A DNA stretch of 64,000 nt from Kutzneria buriramensis (GTDB lineage Bacteria > Actinomycetota > Actinomycetes > Mycobacteriales > Pseudonocardiaceae). A program made the position numbers and the translations under genes. The notes below the pieces were generated by a model, which saw only the letters and a list, made by a program, of their open reading frames with translations, made no database searches and had not been told where the DNA came from. Below, in pieces: positions 42,860-53,654 of this stretch; within the stretch, counting starts at the first letter, position 1, and every line of letters starts with the position of its first letter. The stretch lies in the NCBI RefSeq assembly GCF_043575855.1, contig NZ_CP144375.1:2852001-2916000 (forward strand), read 5' to 3'.

Positions 42860-43852
42860 TCAGCGGTGCAGCGATGTGCCCAGCACGTACTGCGCGTAGG
42901 CGACCGCGGTGTCCAGAATGATCCGCTGCGGACGACCGGTCCAGGGCTCGATGCGTCCATAGCCGGTCATCGGGGTGTTGTCGCGAGTTCCCTGCGGCTG
43001 GTTCAACAACCTGTTGAAGGCCCCGCTCAACTGGCCCCAGCTGTTCTCCTGGTCGGCGTATTCGCCCGGCAGGTACAGCGTGTTGTTGCCGTTCATGGCC
43101 AGCGCGATCTCGTCCCGCAGCGGCCGGAAGCGGGCCGCTTCGGAGATGAACTGGGTCATCATCAGCACGCCGCGAGCCATGTCACGGTCATTGCCGGCGT
43201 TCCACAGGTCCCAGACCGCCCCGTTGACGGTGCCCCGATCGATCGGCAGGCCGGCGCGCTGCTGGCCCGCCCAGCCCTCGAGGTTCACGTAGCTCTCCCC
43301 GAACCGGGTTTGCCATTCCCCGCGGCTGGCACCGTCGGAGGGACCCGCAACGGCGCGATCCCCCAGGTAGTTGTAGGTGCCCTGGCCCGTCCACCAGCCG
43401 ACGATGTACAGGTCGGAGCGCCGCAGCTGAAGGCGGACGAAGTTGGGGTTGCCCCACATGTGGATGTCGACCCGGATGAAGTCGGCCATGCCCGCGGCCC
43501 GGTCGGCCGGCCAGTTGCCGGTGTGGTCCACCTGGTAGCCGGAACCAGCGCCCGGGACCGAGGTTGATCCGCCGTCGTTGACCCGGTTTCGGATGTCGTT
43601 GATGAAGTTGATGTAGTCGCCGCCGTTGTTGGACCCGAGGTAGTAGGTGGGGTTGCCGTCCTCGGCGTGCGCGCTCGGCGCGCTGCCGAGCGGACCGAGC
43701 AGCCCGGCCACCGCCGCGAGTGCCAGTGCGATCGCGGCCGCCGCGATGGTGGCGGGGCGTCGGCGTCGACGGCCGTCGCGGTGTGCCGTGCCCGCGTCCT
43801 GACGGTGTGCCGGTATCTGTTCGGAAACGTTCATGACAGTGGTAGTTGGCAT
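42860..43852 (-). CDS. Secreted ribosome-inactivating protein (RIP, rRNA N-glycosylase)
   Basis: The ATG at 43852 gives 330 residues. A basic N-region (GRRRRR) leads to a hydrophobic helix (residues about 34-55) and a signal cleavage site after SAHA. The mature part shows the RIP fold: INFINDIRNRV, then DLYIVGWW with active-site Tyr149, GESYVNLEGWAG with Tyr188, LMMTQFISEAARFRPL with Glu238 and Arg241, and ENSWGQLS with Trp272. These match the catalytic residues of ricin A and Shiga toxin type N-glycosylases, which remove one adenine from the sarcin-ricin loop of large rRNA. Only the enzyme chain is present; no lectin partner is nearby. A LuxR-LAL gene diverges from it. Possible targets are fungi, protists or plants. 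Confidence 0.87.
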   Translation of the reverse strand: MPTTTVMNVSEQIPAHRQDAGTAHRDGRRRRRPATIAAAAIALALAAVAGLLGPLGSAPSAHAEDGNPTYYLGSNNGGDYINFINDIRNRVNDGGSTSVPGAGSGYQVDHTGNWPADRAAGMADFIRVDIHMWGNPNFVRLQLRRSDLYIVGWWTGQGTYNYLGDRAVAGPSDGASRGEWQTRFGESYVNLEGWAGQQRAGLPIDRGTVNGAVWDLWNAGNDRDMARGVLMMTQFISEAARFRPLRDEIALAMNGNNTLYLPGEYADQENSWGQLSGAFNRLLNQPQGTRDNTPMTGYGRIEPWTGRPQRIILDTAVAYAQYVLGTSLHR

Positions 43853-44132
43853 GCCTGTGACCTCGCGTTGCTCGGGGTGTTGTGCACCAGACGTCGTCGG
43901 CCTGCGCCAGAGCGTGCGGCCACCTGCCGTCGGTGGCTGCGACGGCGGGTTTCGTCTCTGGAAGCGTCCGGGAATGGTGCTTGTGGACGACACCGACGAT
44001 GCAGGTCCGCGATACGCCGAAACAATGGGGGACGCATTGAGTGGGTAGCCGGCGCAATAAGATGGGTATGGCCGACGACGCCGGACCAACCAGCGACTCG
44101 CCGGCCACCGCGCGTGACCGACCGAGGGCAGG

Positions 44133-47024
44133 GTGTCCGCAAAGGACGGTGATGGGGTGGCAGCCCAGCAGGAAGTTCCAGGGCTCGGCCGGGGCTTCGC
44201 GTTCGTCGGCCGCCGCCGTGAACTCGACCTGCTGCTGGCCGCCGTCCGTCAGCCACCGGCGGTCGTCATGGTCGAGGGCGACGCCGGCATGGGCAAGTCC
44301 CGCCTGGTACGTGAGGCCACCGCGATCCTGAAGACGGAGGGCTGGCGGGTGGCGACGGGCTTCTGTCACCCGCTGCGCGAGCCCCTGCCGTACGGGCCGG
44401 TGGTGGACGCGCTCAGCCGGATCGGGCCGTGGCTGCCGGACGCGCTGCCGCCGACGGCCGGCGCGCTGGCCCCGCTGCTGCCGGACCTGGCCGACCGCCT
44501 GCCGCCCGCGCCGTCCACACCGGAGGGGCCGGGCGCGGCGCGCCATCAGCTGGTCCGGGCCGTGCGGTCGGTGCTGGCGGCGGTCGGCCGGGTGGTGCTG
44601 GTCATCGAGGATGCGCACTGGGTAGACGACGCCACCCGTGAGCTGCTGCTCATGCTGGCCCGCGACCTGCCCGAGCAGTTCGCGCTGGTCCTCACCTACC
44701 GGGCCGAGGACCTCTCGCACGGGTCGGTGGTGCTGGGTGCGGCCTACCGTCCGCCGCCCGGCGCCAGCGGCACGGTGATCCGACTGTCGCCGTTGACCGA
44801 GACCGACGTGGCCGACCTGGCCGCTGCCGCGCTCGGCGCGCAGGCCACGCCCGAGCTGTGCGCGGTGCTGCACAGCCGCAGCGAGGGCCTGCCGCTGGTC
44901 GCTGAGGAAGACCTGATCACGTTGCGGGACCAGGCACGCCGGGACGTGGGGGACTTGGAGCGGGCCGAGGTGCCCAGCGGCCTGCGGGAAGCGGTCACCG
45001 AGCGGATGACCGCGCTGTCGCCGCCCGGGGCGGCGGTCGTGGACGCGGCGGCCGTGCTGGCCGTGCCGGCCACCGAGGCGCTGCTTGCCGCGGTCGCCGG
45101 ATTGGACGGCGATGCGGCCGCCGACGGACTGATCGATGCGCTGCGGGCGGCGGTGCTGCGCGAGACCGAAACCGGCAAGTACGCCTTCCGTCACGTGCTA
45201 GCCCAGCAGGTCGCCTACCGGCACATCCCCGGGCCGCGCCGGACCCGCCTGCACCAGCGGGCCATCGAGGCGCTCCAGACCCAGGATCCGGTGCCGCTGG
45301 TGCAGATCGCGCACCACACGCTGGCCACCGGCGACCAGCGGGGCTGGCTCGACCGTATCGAGCAGGCCGCCGACCAAGCTGTCGCGCTGGGCGACGCCGG
45401 CACCGCGGCCACCCTGCTGCACCAGATCCTGGAACGGTCCGATGTGGACGGTGAGCGGCGGTCCCGAACCGCGCTGGCGCTGGCCCGGATCGTCAACTAC
45501 GGCGTCGAGTATGCCGTGACCGTCCGCGAACTGCGGGCCGTGCTGGCCGATCCGAAGCTGTCGGACGCCACCCGAGGCGAGATCCGCCTGGGGCTCGGTC
45601 TGCTCATGCTCAACGTCGGCGCCGACCCGGCCGGTTTCCGCGAGCTCGAGCACGCCGTCGACGAGCTGGCCACGCTCCCGCACAAGGCCGCGCGGGCGAT
45701 GCTCGCGCTGGCCCTCAACGACCGGGACGGCGCCGCCGCGCACGCCTGGGACTGGCTCGGCCGGGCCGAGCGCGCCGCGCGGGGCAGCGCCGACGAAGAG
45801 AGCCGGATGGCGACGCGGGCGGTCCGCCTCACCCTGATGGTCCGGGACGGCGATCCGGCCGTCTGGCCGCTGGTGGACCGGATGCCGCGCCGAGCCGAGA
45901 ATAGCGTCGCACTGAACCTGACCTTTTTCGCCCTGGGCAACGTCAGTGCGACGGCGATCGAGATCGGCCACGACCGGCGGGCCCGCGCCCTGGTGGACGA
46001 CATGGAGAGCCTGGTCGACGGCGTGGACCGCCGGCCGTTCGAGTGTGTCATTCGCACCACGGAGCTCCGCATCAAGTGGCTGGCCGGCCGCTGGACCGGT
46101 CTGGACGGCGAGTATGCGGCCCTTGGTCGTGCCTACGCCGATGTCCGGCAGGTCGAGATCGACCGCCTGCTGTGCCAGGGGCGCCTTGCCCTCGCCCAGG
46201 GCCGGTGCTCCCAGGCCCTCGGCCACTTCGCGGCCGCGGCGACGCGTGGAAGTGACGCGACAGCCCAGAGCTTGGAAATCGCCGCCGCCCTCACCATGGC
46301 CAGGCTCACCCAGCGCGACCCCCAGGCTGCCTGGACAACTGTCGAGCCCGCGTTGGCGATGCTGCGTGGGCTGAGCTGCTGGGCTCGGACCGGGGGGCTG
46401 CTGCCGGTCGCGGTCGAGGCCGCGTTGGCCTGTGGACACCCCGCGGCGGCCGAACAACTCGCGGCGGAGGCCGAGGCCGACCTGAGCGACCGCGACGCGC
46501 CGGCCGCCATGGCCGAGCTGGCGCTGGCCCGGGGTCTGCTGCGACGCGCCACCGAGCCGGCACGGGCCGCGGAGCACTTCGCCGAGGCGCAGCAGAGGTG
46601 GCAGGACATCGGCCGCCCCTACGAAGTAGCCAAGGCCGCTGAACGCCGTGGTGAGGCCCTGACCAGCGTGTGTCCCGAGGACGCGGCGTCACACCTGGCC
46701 GACGCCGTGCGCGGTTTCACCGAGCTGGGCGCGACCGGTGACGCCGCACGCTGCCACCAACGTCTGCGCGAACTCGGTGCCGAGGCGTTGCGGCGACCGG
46801 GACGCCGTGGCTATGGAAGCGAGCTGTCGCCCCGGGAACTGGAGGTCGCCGAGTTGCTCGCCGGCGGCGCCACCAACCAGGACATCGCCCAGACCCTGTT
46901 CCTGTCCCCACGGACCGTCGAGAAGCACGTGGCCCGCGTCCTGACGAAACTGGGCACCGAGCGCAAAGACATCCACGGCGGCCGGTCGAACTCGGACAGT
47001 CACGGGTCCGTCGAACGTGCCTGA
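44133..47024 (+). CDS. LuxR-LAL transcriptional regulator with AAA-type ATPase
   Basis: The 963-residue protein starts at a GTG and has the LAL layout. Walker A is VEGDAGMGKSRLV (about 46-58), Walker B VVLVIEDAHWVDDA (about 153-166). A long TPR-like helical middle (about 350-860) follows, and a C-terminal GerE-type HTH LSPRELEVAELLAGGATNQDIAQTLFLSPRTVEKHV (about 894-930). The last helix is unusual: after VLTKLGTE the sequence turns to a polar GGRSNSDSHGSVERA tail instead of the usual dimerisation helix. Recombination next to the mobile remnant at 47.2 kb could have replaced it. It diverges from the RIP gene (280 bases between) and is its likely regulator. Confidence 0.84.
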   Translation: MSAKDGDGVAAQQEVPGLGRGFAFVGRRRELDLLLAAVRQPPAVVMVEGDAGMGKSRLVREATAILKTEGWRVATGFCHPLREPLPYGPVVDALSRIGPWLPDALPPTAGALAPLLPDLADRLPPAPSTPEGPGAARHQLVRAVRSVLAAVGRVVLVIEDAHWVDDATRELLLMLARDLPEQFALVLTYRAEDLSHGSVVLGAAYRPPPGASGTVIRLSPLTETDVADLAAAALGAQATPELCAVLHSRSEGLPLVAEEDLITLRDQARRDVGDLERAEVPSGLREAVTERMTALSPPGAAVVDAAAVLAVPATEALLAAVAGLDGDAAADGLIDALRAAVLRETETGKYAFRHVLAQQVAYRHIPGPRRTRLHQRAIEALQTQDPVPLVQIAHHTLATGDQRGWLDRIEQAADQAVALGDAGTAATLLHQILERSDVDGERRSRTALALARIVNYGVEYAVTVRELRAVLADPKLSDATRGEIRLGLGLLMLNVGADPAGFRELEHAVDELATLPHKAARAMLALALNDRDGAAAHAWDWLGRAERAARGSADEESRMATRAVRLTLMVRDGDPAVWPLVDRMPRRAENSVALNLTFFALGNVSATAIEIGHDRRARALVDDMESLVDGVDRRPFECVIRTTELRIKWLAGRWTGLDGEYAALGRAYADVRQVEIDRLLCQGRLALAQGRCSQALGHFAAAATRGSDATAQSLEIAAALTMARLTQRDPQAAWTTVEPALAMLRGLSCWARTGGLLPVAVEAALACGHPAAAEQLAAEAEADLSDRDAPAAMAELALARGLLRRATEPARAAEHFAEAQQRWQDIGRPYEVAKAAERRGEALTSVCPEDAASHLADAVRGFTELGATGDAARCHQRLRELGAEALRRPGRRGYGSELSPRELEVAELLAGGATNQDIAQTLFLSPRTVEKHVARVLTKLGTERKDIHGGRSNSDSHGSVERA

Positions 47025-47227
47025 TAGGGCGTTCTGTGGGTTTCGGGTAGTTCGTTGTCGCTCAATGGCGTGGTGTTCCGGCTGGTGGTGGCTGTGCGTG
47101 TTGAAAACTCCATCCACGCAGGTCGGTACTCATATACGACCATGCGAGACAACGCTGGGCGGCGTGTAGCGCCACAGTCCCACAGATCAGCGGCTCCCCC
47201 CCAATAGCTTGACGGGCCGGCGTGTCC
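47025..47227 (+). other. Junction between the LAL gene and the recombinase relic
   Basis: This stretch of about 200 bases has a lower GC content than the genes on either side (for example GTTGAAAACTCC and TACTCATATACGACC). No supported gene is seen. It may be the scar of an insertion that altered the LAL C-terminus. No inverted repeat ends or transposase motifs were found. Confidence 0.35.
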
Positions 47228-47704
47228 TGCCGGGGGCACCAGCAGCATTCACACCAACGTTGACCTGCAGGTTCGCAGGTCCAGCATCCTCCTGGCGCGG
47301 CGGCGCTTCAAGTGGCGCTTGTTCCGCGACCGCTACAAAGGCGCCTATACCGTCCCCGGGAAGCGTGAGCTCAATCATCGCGTTGTCCGTTTCGTAGGCG
47401 ACGTGGACCCGGAGCTTGGTCAGCTCATACAGCCGAGCGCGCAGGTCAGGCGGCAGTCGGTCGAGGTTCATCGCCAAGTGCGGGAGCAGCTAGACGACCG
47501 AGAGCTCGTCGGATGTGGGAGCACTTGGCGACTCGGATTCGCTCTGGTCGAGAGCGGTGATCTGGTCCAGCACCTGCTGGTGGTCGGCGATCAGCGTGTT
47601 GTAGCGCTCGCGAAGCCCTCGAGTGAAGGGGTCCGTTGGGTCAGCGTTCTCGGCCTGGCTCAGCAGGTTGTCCTGCCGGCGTAGGAGACCGGCCGCCCGC
47701 TTCT
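47222..47704 (-). pseudogene. Degraded fragment of the serine recombinase C-terminal domain
   Basis: The reading frame matches the central coiled-coil and C-terminal part of the recombinase at 31.6-32.8 kb (QDNLLSQAENADPTDP, YNTLIADHQQVLDQITALD, RLPPDLRARLYEL). An in-frame TAG at about 47,490 splits it, and both ends are cut. The 5' side breaks after CGCTTCT, and the 3' side runs into an unrelated tail. It cannot make an active protein. Confidence 0.9.
47228..47704 (-). repeat. Direct repeat copy 2 of the serine recombinase segment
   Basis: This aligns without gaps to 31727-32203 in the same orientation, with about two dozen substitutions by hand count. Together the copies frame 15.0 kb of DNA holding the peroxidase, catabolic and RIP/LAL genes. 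Confidence 0.92.
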
Positions 47705-47861
47705 CGAAGGTTCCGTTGTGTGCCACTACCTTCGTCTCCACCCTCGCATCAGGTCGAGCAGGGCGCTGGGCAGCGGCCCGGCGTGGGACAGATCGACGAC
47801 GAGCTCCCGGACGTCCACGGCCGGCGGTGCCGAACCACCGGCCGGCAGTGGACACCGCGGT
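47705..47861 (-). other. Short remnant after the stress operon
   Basis: On the minus strand, a short frame immediately after the DUF1931 stop reads DVRELVVDLSHAGPLPS and ends in GWRRR. The pattern is faintly like an STAS or anti-sigma-antagonist strand, but it is too short to assign. It ends where the recombinase fragment begins, so an element may have cut a gene here. Confidence 0.3.
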
Positions 47862-48314
47862 CTACAGCAGCAGGTCGAACAGCGCGAACACCTGTTCCCA
47901 CTCGGCGGTACGCGGGTTCTTCACGGACGGGGCGACGAGCGGGAACGCGTGCGCCAGAGCCACGCTGAGTCCGCCGGCGATGTCCGGCAACCGGTCCCTC
48001 GCGTCGGCGCTGATGGTCTGGTGCAACGGCGGCGGCAGCGCGATCACCTGCGCCAGCATCGGCGCCACGTCCAGTTCCTCATCCAGCTTGCGGAACTCGC
48101 GCACGCATTCCTGAAGGCCCTTGGTGATCGGCAGGTCGGCCGGCTCGATCACGTCCCGGCCGTTCGCCTTCGCGGTCACGCCGGCCGCCACGAACAGGTC
48201 GTGCACGTTCCGGTCCAGGAAGTCCTCATACCGCTTGAGATCGCTCTTGTCCATGTGCAGCCCAGCGGCCGCGCGAAAGAACCGCTCGAAGCGGGTCACG
48301 CTGAAAACCGGCAT
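47862..48314 (-). CDS. DUF1931 histone-fold-like protein
   Basis: I chose the ATG at 48314, which shares one base with the stop of the flavoprotein gene. The 150-residue protein matches DUF1931: MPVFSVTRFERFFRAAAGL, LKRYEDFLDRNVHDLFVAAGVTAKANGRDVIEPADLPITKGLQ, and then a C-terminal half around LPPPLHQTISADARDRLPDIAGGLSVALA. The N-terminal helix-strand-helix pair resembles an archaeal histone fold doublet. Function is unknown. In actinomycetes such genes are often near stress or dormancy genes. It is the last gene of the chaperone operon. Confidence 0.85.
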   Translation of the reverse strand: MPVFSVTRFERFFRAAAGLHMDKSDLKRYEDFLDRNVHDLFVAAGVTAKANGRDVIEPADLPITKGLQECVREFRKLDEELDVAPMLAQVIALPPPLHQTISADARDRLPDIAGGLSVALAHAFPLVAPSVKNPRTAEWEQVFALFDLLL

Positions 48315-49993
48315 CAGTCCTCCTCGAAGAGATGGTCGTGCACCATCCGCACCGCCGTCGCGCCCTCGCCCGCCGCGGCGGACACCCGCTTGACCGACCC
48401 ACGGCGCACGTCGCCGACGGCGAACACGCCGGGCCGGGTCGTCTCCAACGCAAGCGGTCGCCGTGGCACCTGCCGCCACACGTCGTCATCCCGATGGCCA
48501 TCCGCGTCCGGGCCGGTGAGCACGAATCCGTCCGGATCGAGGGCGACCGCGCCGGCCAGCCACGCGGTGTGCGGGCGGGCGCCGATGAACACGAACAACA
48601 CCTGGGTGGGCAGGACGTGCCGTTCGCCTGTGGTGGTGTTCTCGACGACGAGCTCCCGCAGGTCCTCGTCTCCCACCACGTCCCGCACCTCTGTGTGCGT
48701 CAGCACCGCGATCCGTGGATGACGAGTCACCTGATCGACGAGGTAGCGGGACATGTTGTCCCCGAGGTCGCCACCGCGTACCAGGAGGTGGACCTGGGCC
48801 GACTCGTGCGCCAGGAACACCGCGGCCTGCCCGGCCGAGTTGCCGCCGCCGACGACGGAGACCGGCGCGGTGCGGCAGGTCCGGGCCTCGTGCGCGGTCG
48901 CCGCGTAGTACACGCAGGTCCCTTCGTAGCGTTCGATGCCCGGCACCGGCAGTCGCCGGTAGCGCACGCCGGTGGCGATCACCACCGCGCGGGCGGTGAG
49001 TTCCGTGCCGTCGTCGAGGCCGACGAGGTGATGGCCCCCGCACGGACGAAGAGTCAGCGCCTCCGCGGGCACCGTGATCCGTCCGCCGAACTTGTCCGCC
49101 TGGATGGTGGACCGCTCCGCCAGCTCCGCGCCCGAAATTCCGGACGGGAAGCCGAGGTAGTTCTCGATCCTGGAGGTGGTGCCGGCCTGTCCACCGGTGG
49201 CGGTGCCCTCCACCGAGGTGACCGTCAGCCCGTCCGAGGCGCCGTAGACGATCGTGGCCAGTCCCGCCGGACCGGCGCCGATCACGAGCAGGTCGGACAG
49301 GTCGGACCGTGGCTGCGGTCGGCGCAGTCCCATCCTCCTGGCCAGTTCCGCATTGCTGGGGTTGCGCAGCAGGTCCGCGCCGTCCAGGACGACCACCGGG
49401 GTCTCGTCCGGCGGCACGCCGAACCGGGTGAGCAACGTCTCCGCCTGGGCATCCTTCTCCACGTCCAGATACCGGTGCGGCAGCCGGTTGCGGGCGGCGA
49501 ACTCCAGCAGTCGCCGGGTGTCCGGCGAGAAACATGAGCCGATGATCCGCAGGCCGGCGCCGTGCCCGATCAGCAGCGACCGTCGGATCAGGTAGGCGCG
49601 CAGGATCTCCTCGCCGAGCGCCGGATCGCCGAGCACCACCGGCCGCAGCGAGTCCAGCGGCACGGCGAGAACCTCGCCCGGCTGCGCGACGACCGCGCCG
49701 ACGAAGGCCGGTTGTCCTTCCAGCAGACCGACTTCGCCGAGGAAGCGGCGGGGGCCGTGCACCTGCACGATGCGCTGCCGTGCGCCGACACCCTCGACGA
49801 CGGCGACCATTCCGGCCAGCACCACGTAGAAGTCGCCGGCCGGCGCACCCTGCTCGTACAGCCGGTCGCCGACCCTCGTCGGCCGTACGGAGCCGAGTCG
49901 GGCCAGAGTCTTGATCTGCTCGTCGGTCAGTCGGGGGAATGCGCCGTCCGGGTCCGGCGTCTCCAGCAGCGGCTGCCCCACGGGGGCGGTCAC
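48314..49993 (-). CDS. FAD-dependent oxidoreductase with N-terminal cyclic-nucleotide-binding domain
   Basis: I prefer the GTG at 49993, which overlaps the UBP-gene stop as GTGA, to an ATG at 50020. Residues about 15-140 are a cNMP-binding domain (DRLYEQGAPAGDFYVVLAG, RRFLGEVGLLEGQ). Residues about 150-215 are a thioredoxin-like segment (LDVEKDAQAETLL, TPVVVLDG). The rest is a thioredoxin-reductase-like flavoprotein with VIGAGPAGLATIVYGAS, SRIENYLGFPSG, VVGGGNSAGQAAVFLA and VFAVGDVR. Where thioredoxin reductase has its CATC redox pair, this protein has VYYAAT, so it cannot reduce thioredoxin by the usual disulfide. It may be an NADPH oxidase or reductase tied to a cyclic nucleotide or other signal. 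Confidence 0.85.
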   Translation of the reverse strand: MTAPVGQPLLETPDPDGAFPRLTDEQIKTLARLGSVRPTRVGDRLYEQGAPAGDFYVVLAGMVAVVEGVGARQRIVQVHGPRRFLGEVGLLEGQPAFVGAVVAQPGEVLAVPLDSLRPVVLGDPALGEEILRAYLIRRSLLIGHGAGLRIIGSCFSPDTRRLLEFAARNRLPHRYLDVEKDAQAETLLTRFGVPPDETPVVVLDGADLLRNPSNAELARRMGLRRPQPRSDLSDLLVIGAGPAGLATIVYGASDGLTVTSVEGTATGGQAGTTSRIENYLGFPSGISGAELAERSTIQADKFGGRITVPAEALTLRPCGGHHLVGLDDGTELTARAVVIATGVRYRRLPVPGIERYEGTCVYYAATAHEARTCRTAPVSVVGGGNSAGQAAVFLAHESAQVHLLVRGGDLGDNMSRYLVDQVTRHPRIAVLTHTEVRDVVGDEDLRELVVENTTTGERHVLPTQVLFVFIGARPHTAWLAGAVALDPDGFVLTGPDADGHRDDDVWRQVPRRPLALETTRPGVFAVGDVRRGSVKRVSAAAGEGATAVRMVHDHLFEED

Positions 49994-50253
49994 ACGAAGG
50001 CCTGGTCGACGTAGCACCATCGCCAGTTCTCACCCGGTTCGAACGACTCGACGATCGGATGGCCGACCGCGTGCGCGTGCTGGCTGGCGTGCCGCATCGG
50101 CGACGAGTCGCAGCAGCCGACGTGCCCGCACGTCAGGCACAGCCGCAGATGCAGCCACGATGTGCCGCCTGCCAGGCATTCCTCGCAGCCCTGAGGGGTG
50201 CGGGGCAGCACGTTCCGCACATACATCAGATGCGGATCCACGATCGCGGTCAT
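49990..50253 (-). CDS. UBP-type zinc finger protein
   Basis: The ATG at 50253 gives 87 residues. The Cys/His pattern is CEECLAGG, LRLCLTCGHVGCCDSS, RHASQHAHAVGHPIV and WRWCYVD, which is the ZnF-UBP domain. In eukaryotes this fold binds the C-terminus of ubiquitin. In actinomycetes, short UBP proteins are usually encoded beside flavoprotein oxidoreductases, as here, and their role is unknown. Upstream is the thioredoxin gene 61 bases away. The next gene starts within its stop codon. Confidence 0.87.
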   Translation of the reverse strand: MTAIVDPHLMYVRNVLPRTPQGCEECLAGGTSWLHLRLCLTCGHVGCCDSSPMRHASQHAHAVGHPIVESFEPGENWRWCYVDQAFV

Positions 50254-50314
50254 CGCCACTCCTCCGCTCCGCGTTCGTCGACGGCCGTCAGCCGGGACGG
50301 CAACCGGTTCGTGG

Positions 50315-50754
50315 TCATGTCCTGGCCTCCTCGCTGCGGTCCGCGAGCGCGCGGTCCAACCAGGAGCGCAGCTCCGGCACGGGCGCGGCACCGGCCTGCC
50401 GTGCGACGACCTGACCTTCCTTGAGCACCAACAAGGTCGGCACGGCGCGCACGGTGAACCGCTCGGACAGCATCGGCGCCCGATCGACGTCGACCTTGAC
50501 GAGTTTCAGCTCGCCGGCCTTCTCCGTCGCCAGCTGCACCAGGGCCGGGCTGACCATGCGGCACGGCCCGCACCACGTCGCCCACAGGTCGACGAGCACG
50601 GGAAGCGTCGCTCGCTCGGCGACCTCCGCGAAGTCGTTGTCGCCGGCGTCCACGATCCACGGCAGCGGCTCGTGGCAGTTGCCGCACCTCGGCCGACCGG
50701 CGGCCGCCGGCGGCAGCCGGTTGCGGTGTCCACAGTGGCCACACACCACCGTGG

Positions 50755-50758
<4 letters not shown>
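50315..50758 (-). CDS. trxC: Thioredoxin with N-terminal zinc ribbon (TrxC-like)
   Basis: The 147-residue protein starts with a zinc ribbon, CGHCGHR...CGNCHEPL (residues 6-29). It then has a thioredoxin fold with the active site ATWCGPCRMVSP (Cys63 and Cys66) and AVPTLLVLKEGQ with the cis-Pro. This is the layout of E. coli thioredoxin 2, an oxidative-stress thioredoxin. Its ATG overlaps the clpB stop (ATGA). It would reduce disulfides in the cytoplasm. Because the adjacent flavoprotein lacks the CxxC pair, its reductase may be the cell's housekeeping TrxB. Confidence 0.9.
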
Positions 50759-53357
<2,599 letters not shown>

Positions 53358-53367
<10 letters not shown>

Positions 53368-53654
53368 CGCTGTTGGCTCCTGACTTGGGCTTCCAGCACC
53401 CTGATCCGGTCGAGCAGGTCGAGCACCAGCCCGATCGCCGCGTAGTTCAGCGCCAGACCGTCGCGCAGCCGCTGCACGCGGGCCAGCACCGGCACCGTCG
53501 CCGGTGGGAACCACAACCGCCCGGACCGGTCGGTCGTGCTCTCCACCAGACCCAGCGCGGCGTAGCGGCGGACCAGGTCCGGATGCAGCCCGCTGCGCGC
53601 GGCCACCGTCTCGGCGCTGAGCACCACCGGCCGGACGAGTTGGTATGCGGCCAT
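53358..53654 (-). CDS. CbpM/HspR-like MerR-family modulator
   Basis: The 98-residue protein has a MerR-like winged helix: VLSAETVAARSGLHPDLVRRYAALGLVE, then RLWFPPATVPVLARVQRLRDGL, then a C-terminal coiled coil. The slot after dnaJ is that of hspR in the actinobacterial dnaK-grpE-dnaJ-hspR operon, but the DnaJ here is of the CbpA type, whose partner in E. coli is CbpM. CbpM binds the J domain and inhibits it; HspR represses the operon. The sequence cannot decide. No HspR box (CTTGAGT and its mirror) is evident in front of the operon, which favours CbpM. Confidence 0.75.

Noticed and set aside
43188..45194. Minus-strand open frame of 668 codons across the LAL and RIP genes
   Set aside because: It overlaps two well-supported genes in other frames, and its composition is typical of an antisense shadow.
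47025..47227. Intact insertion sequence next to the recombinase relic
   Set aside because: No transposase frame with DDE or HUH residues and no terminal inverted repeats are visible. It is better described as a recombination scar.
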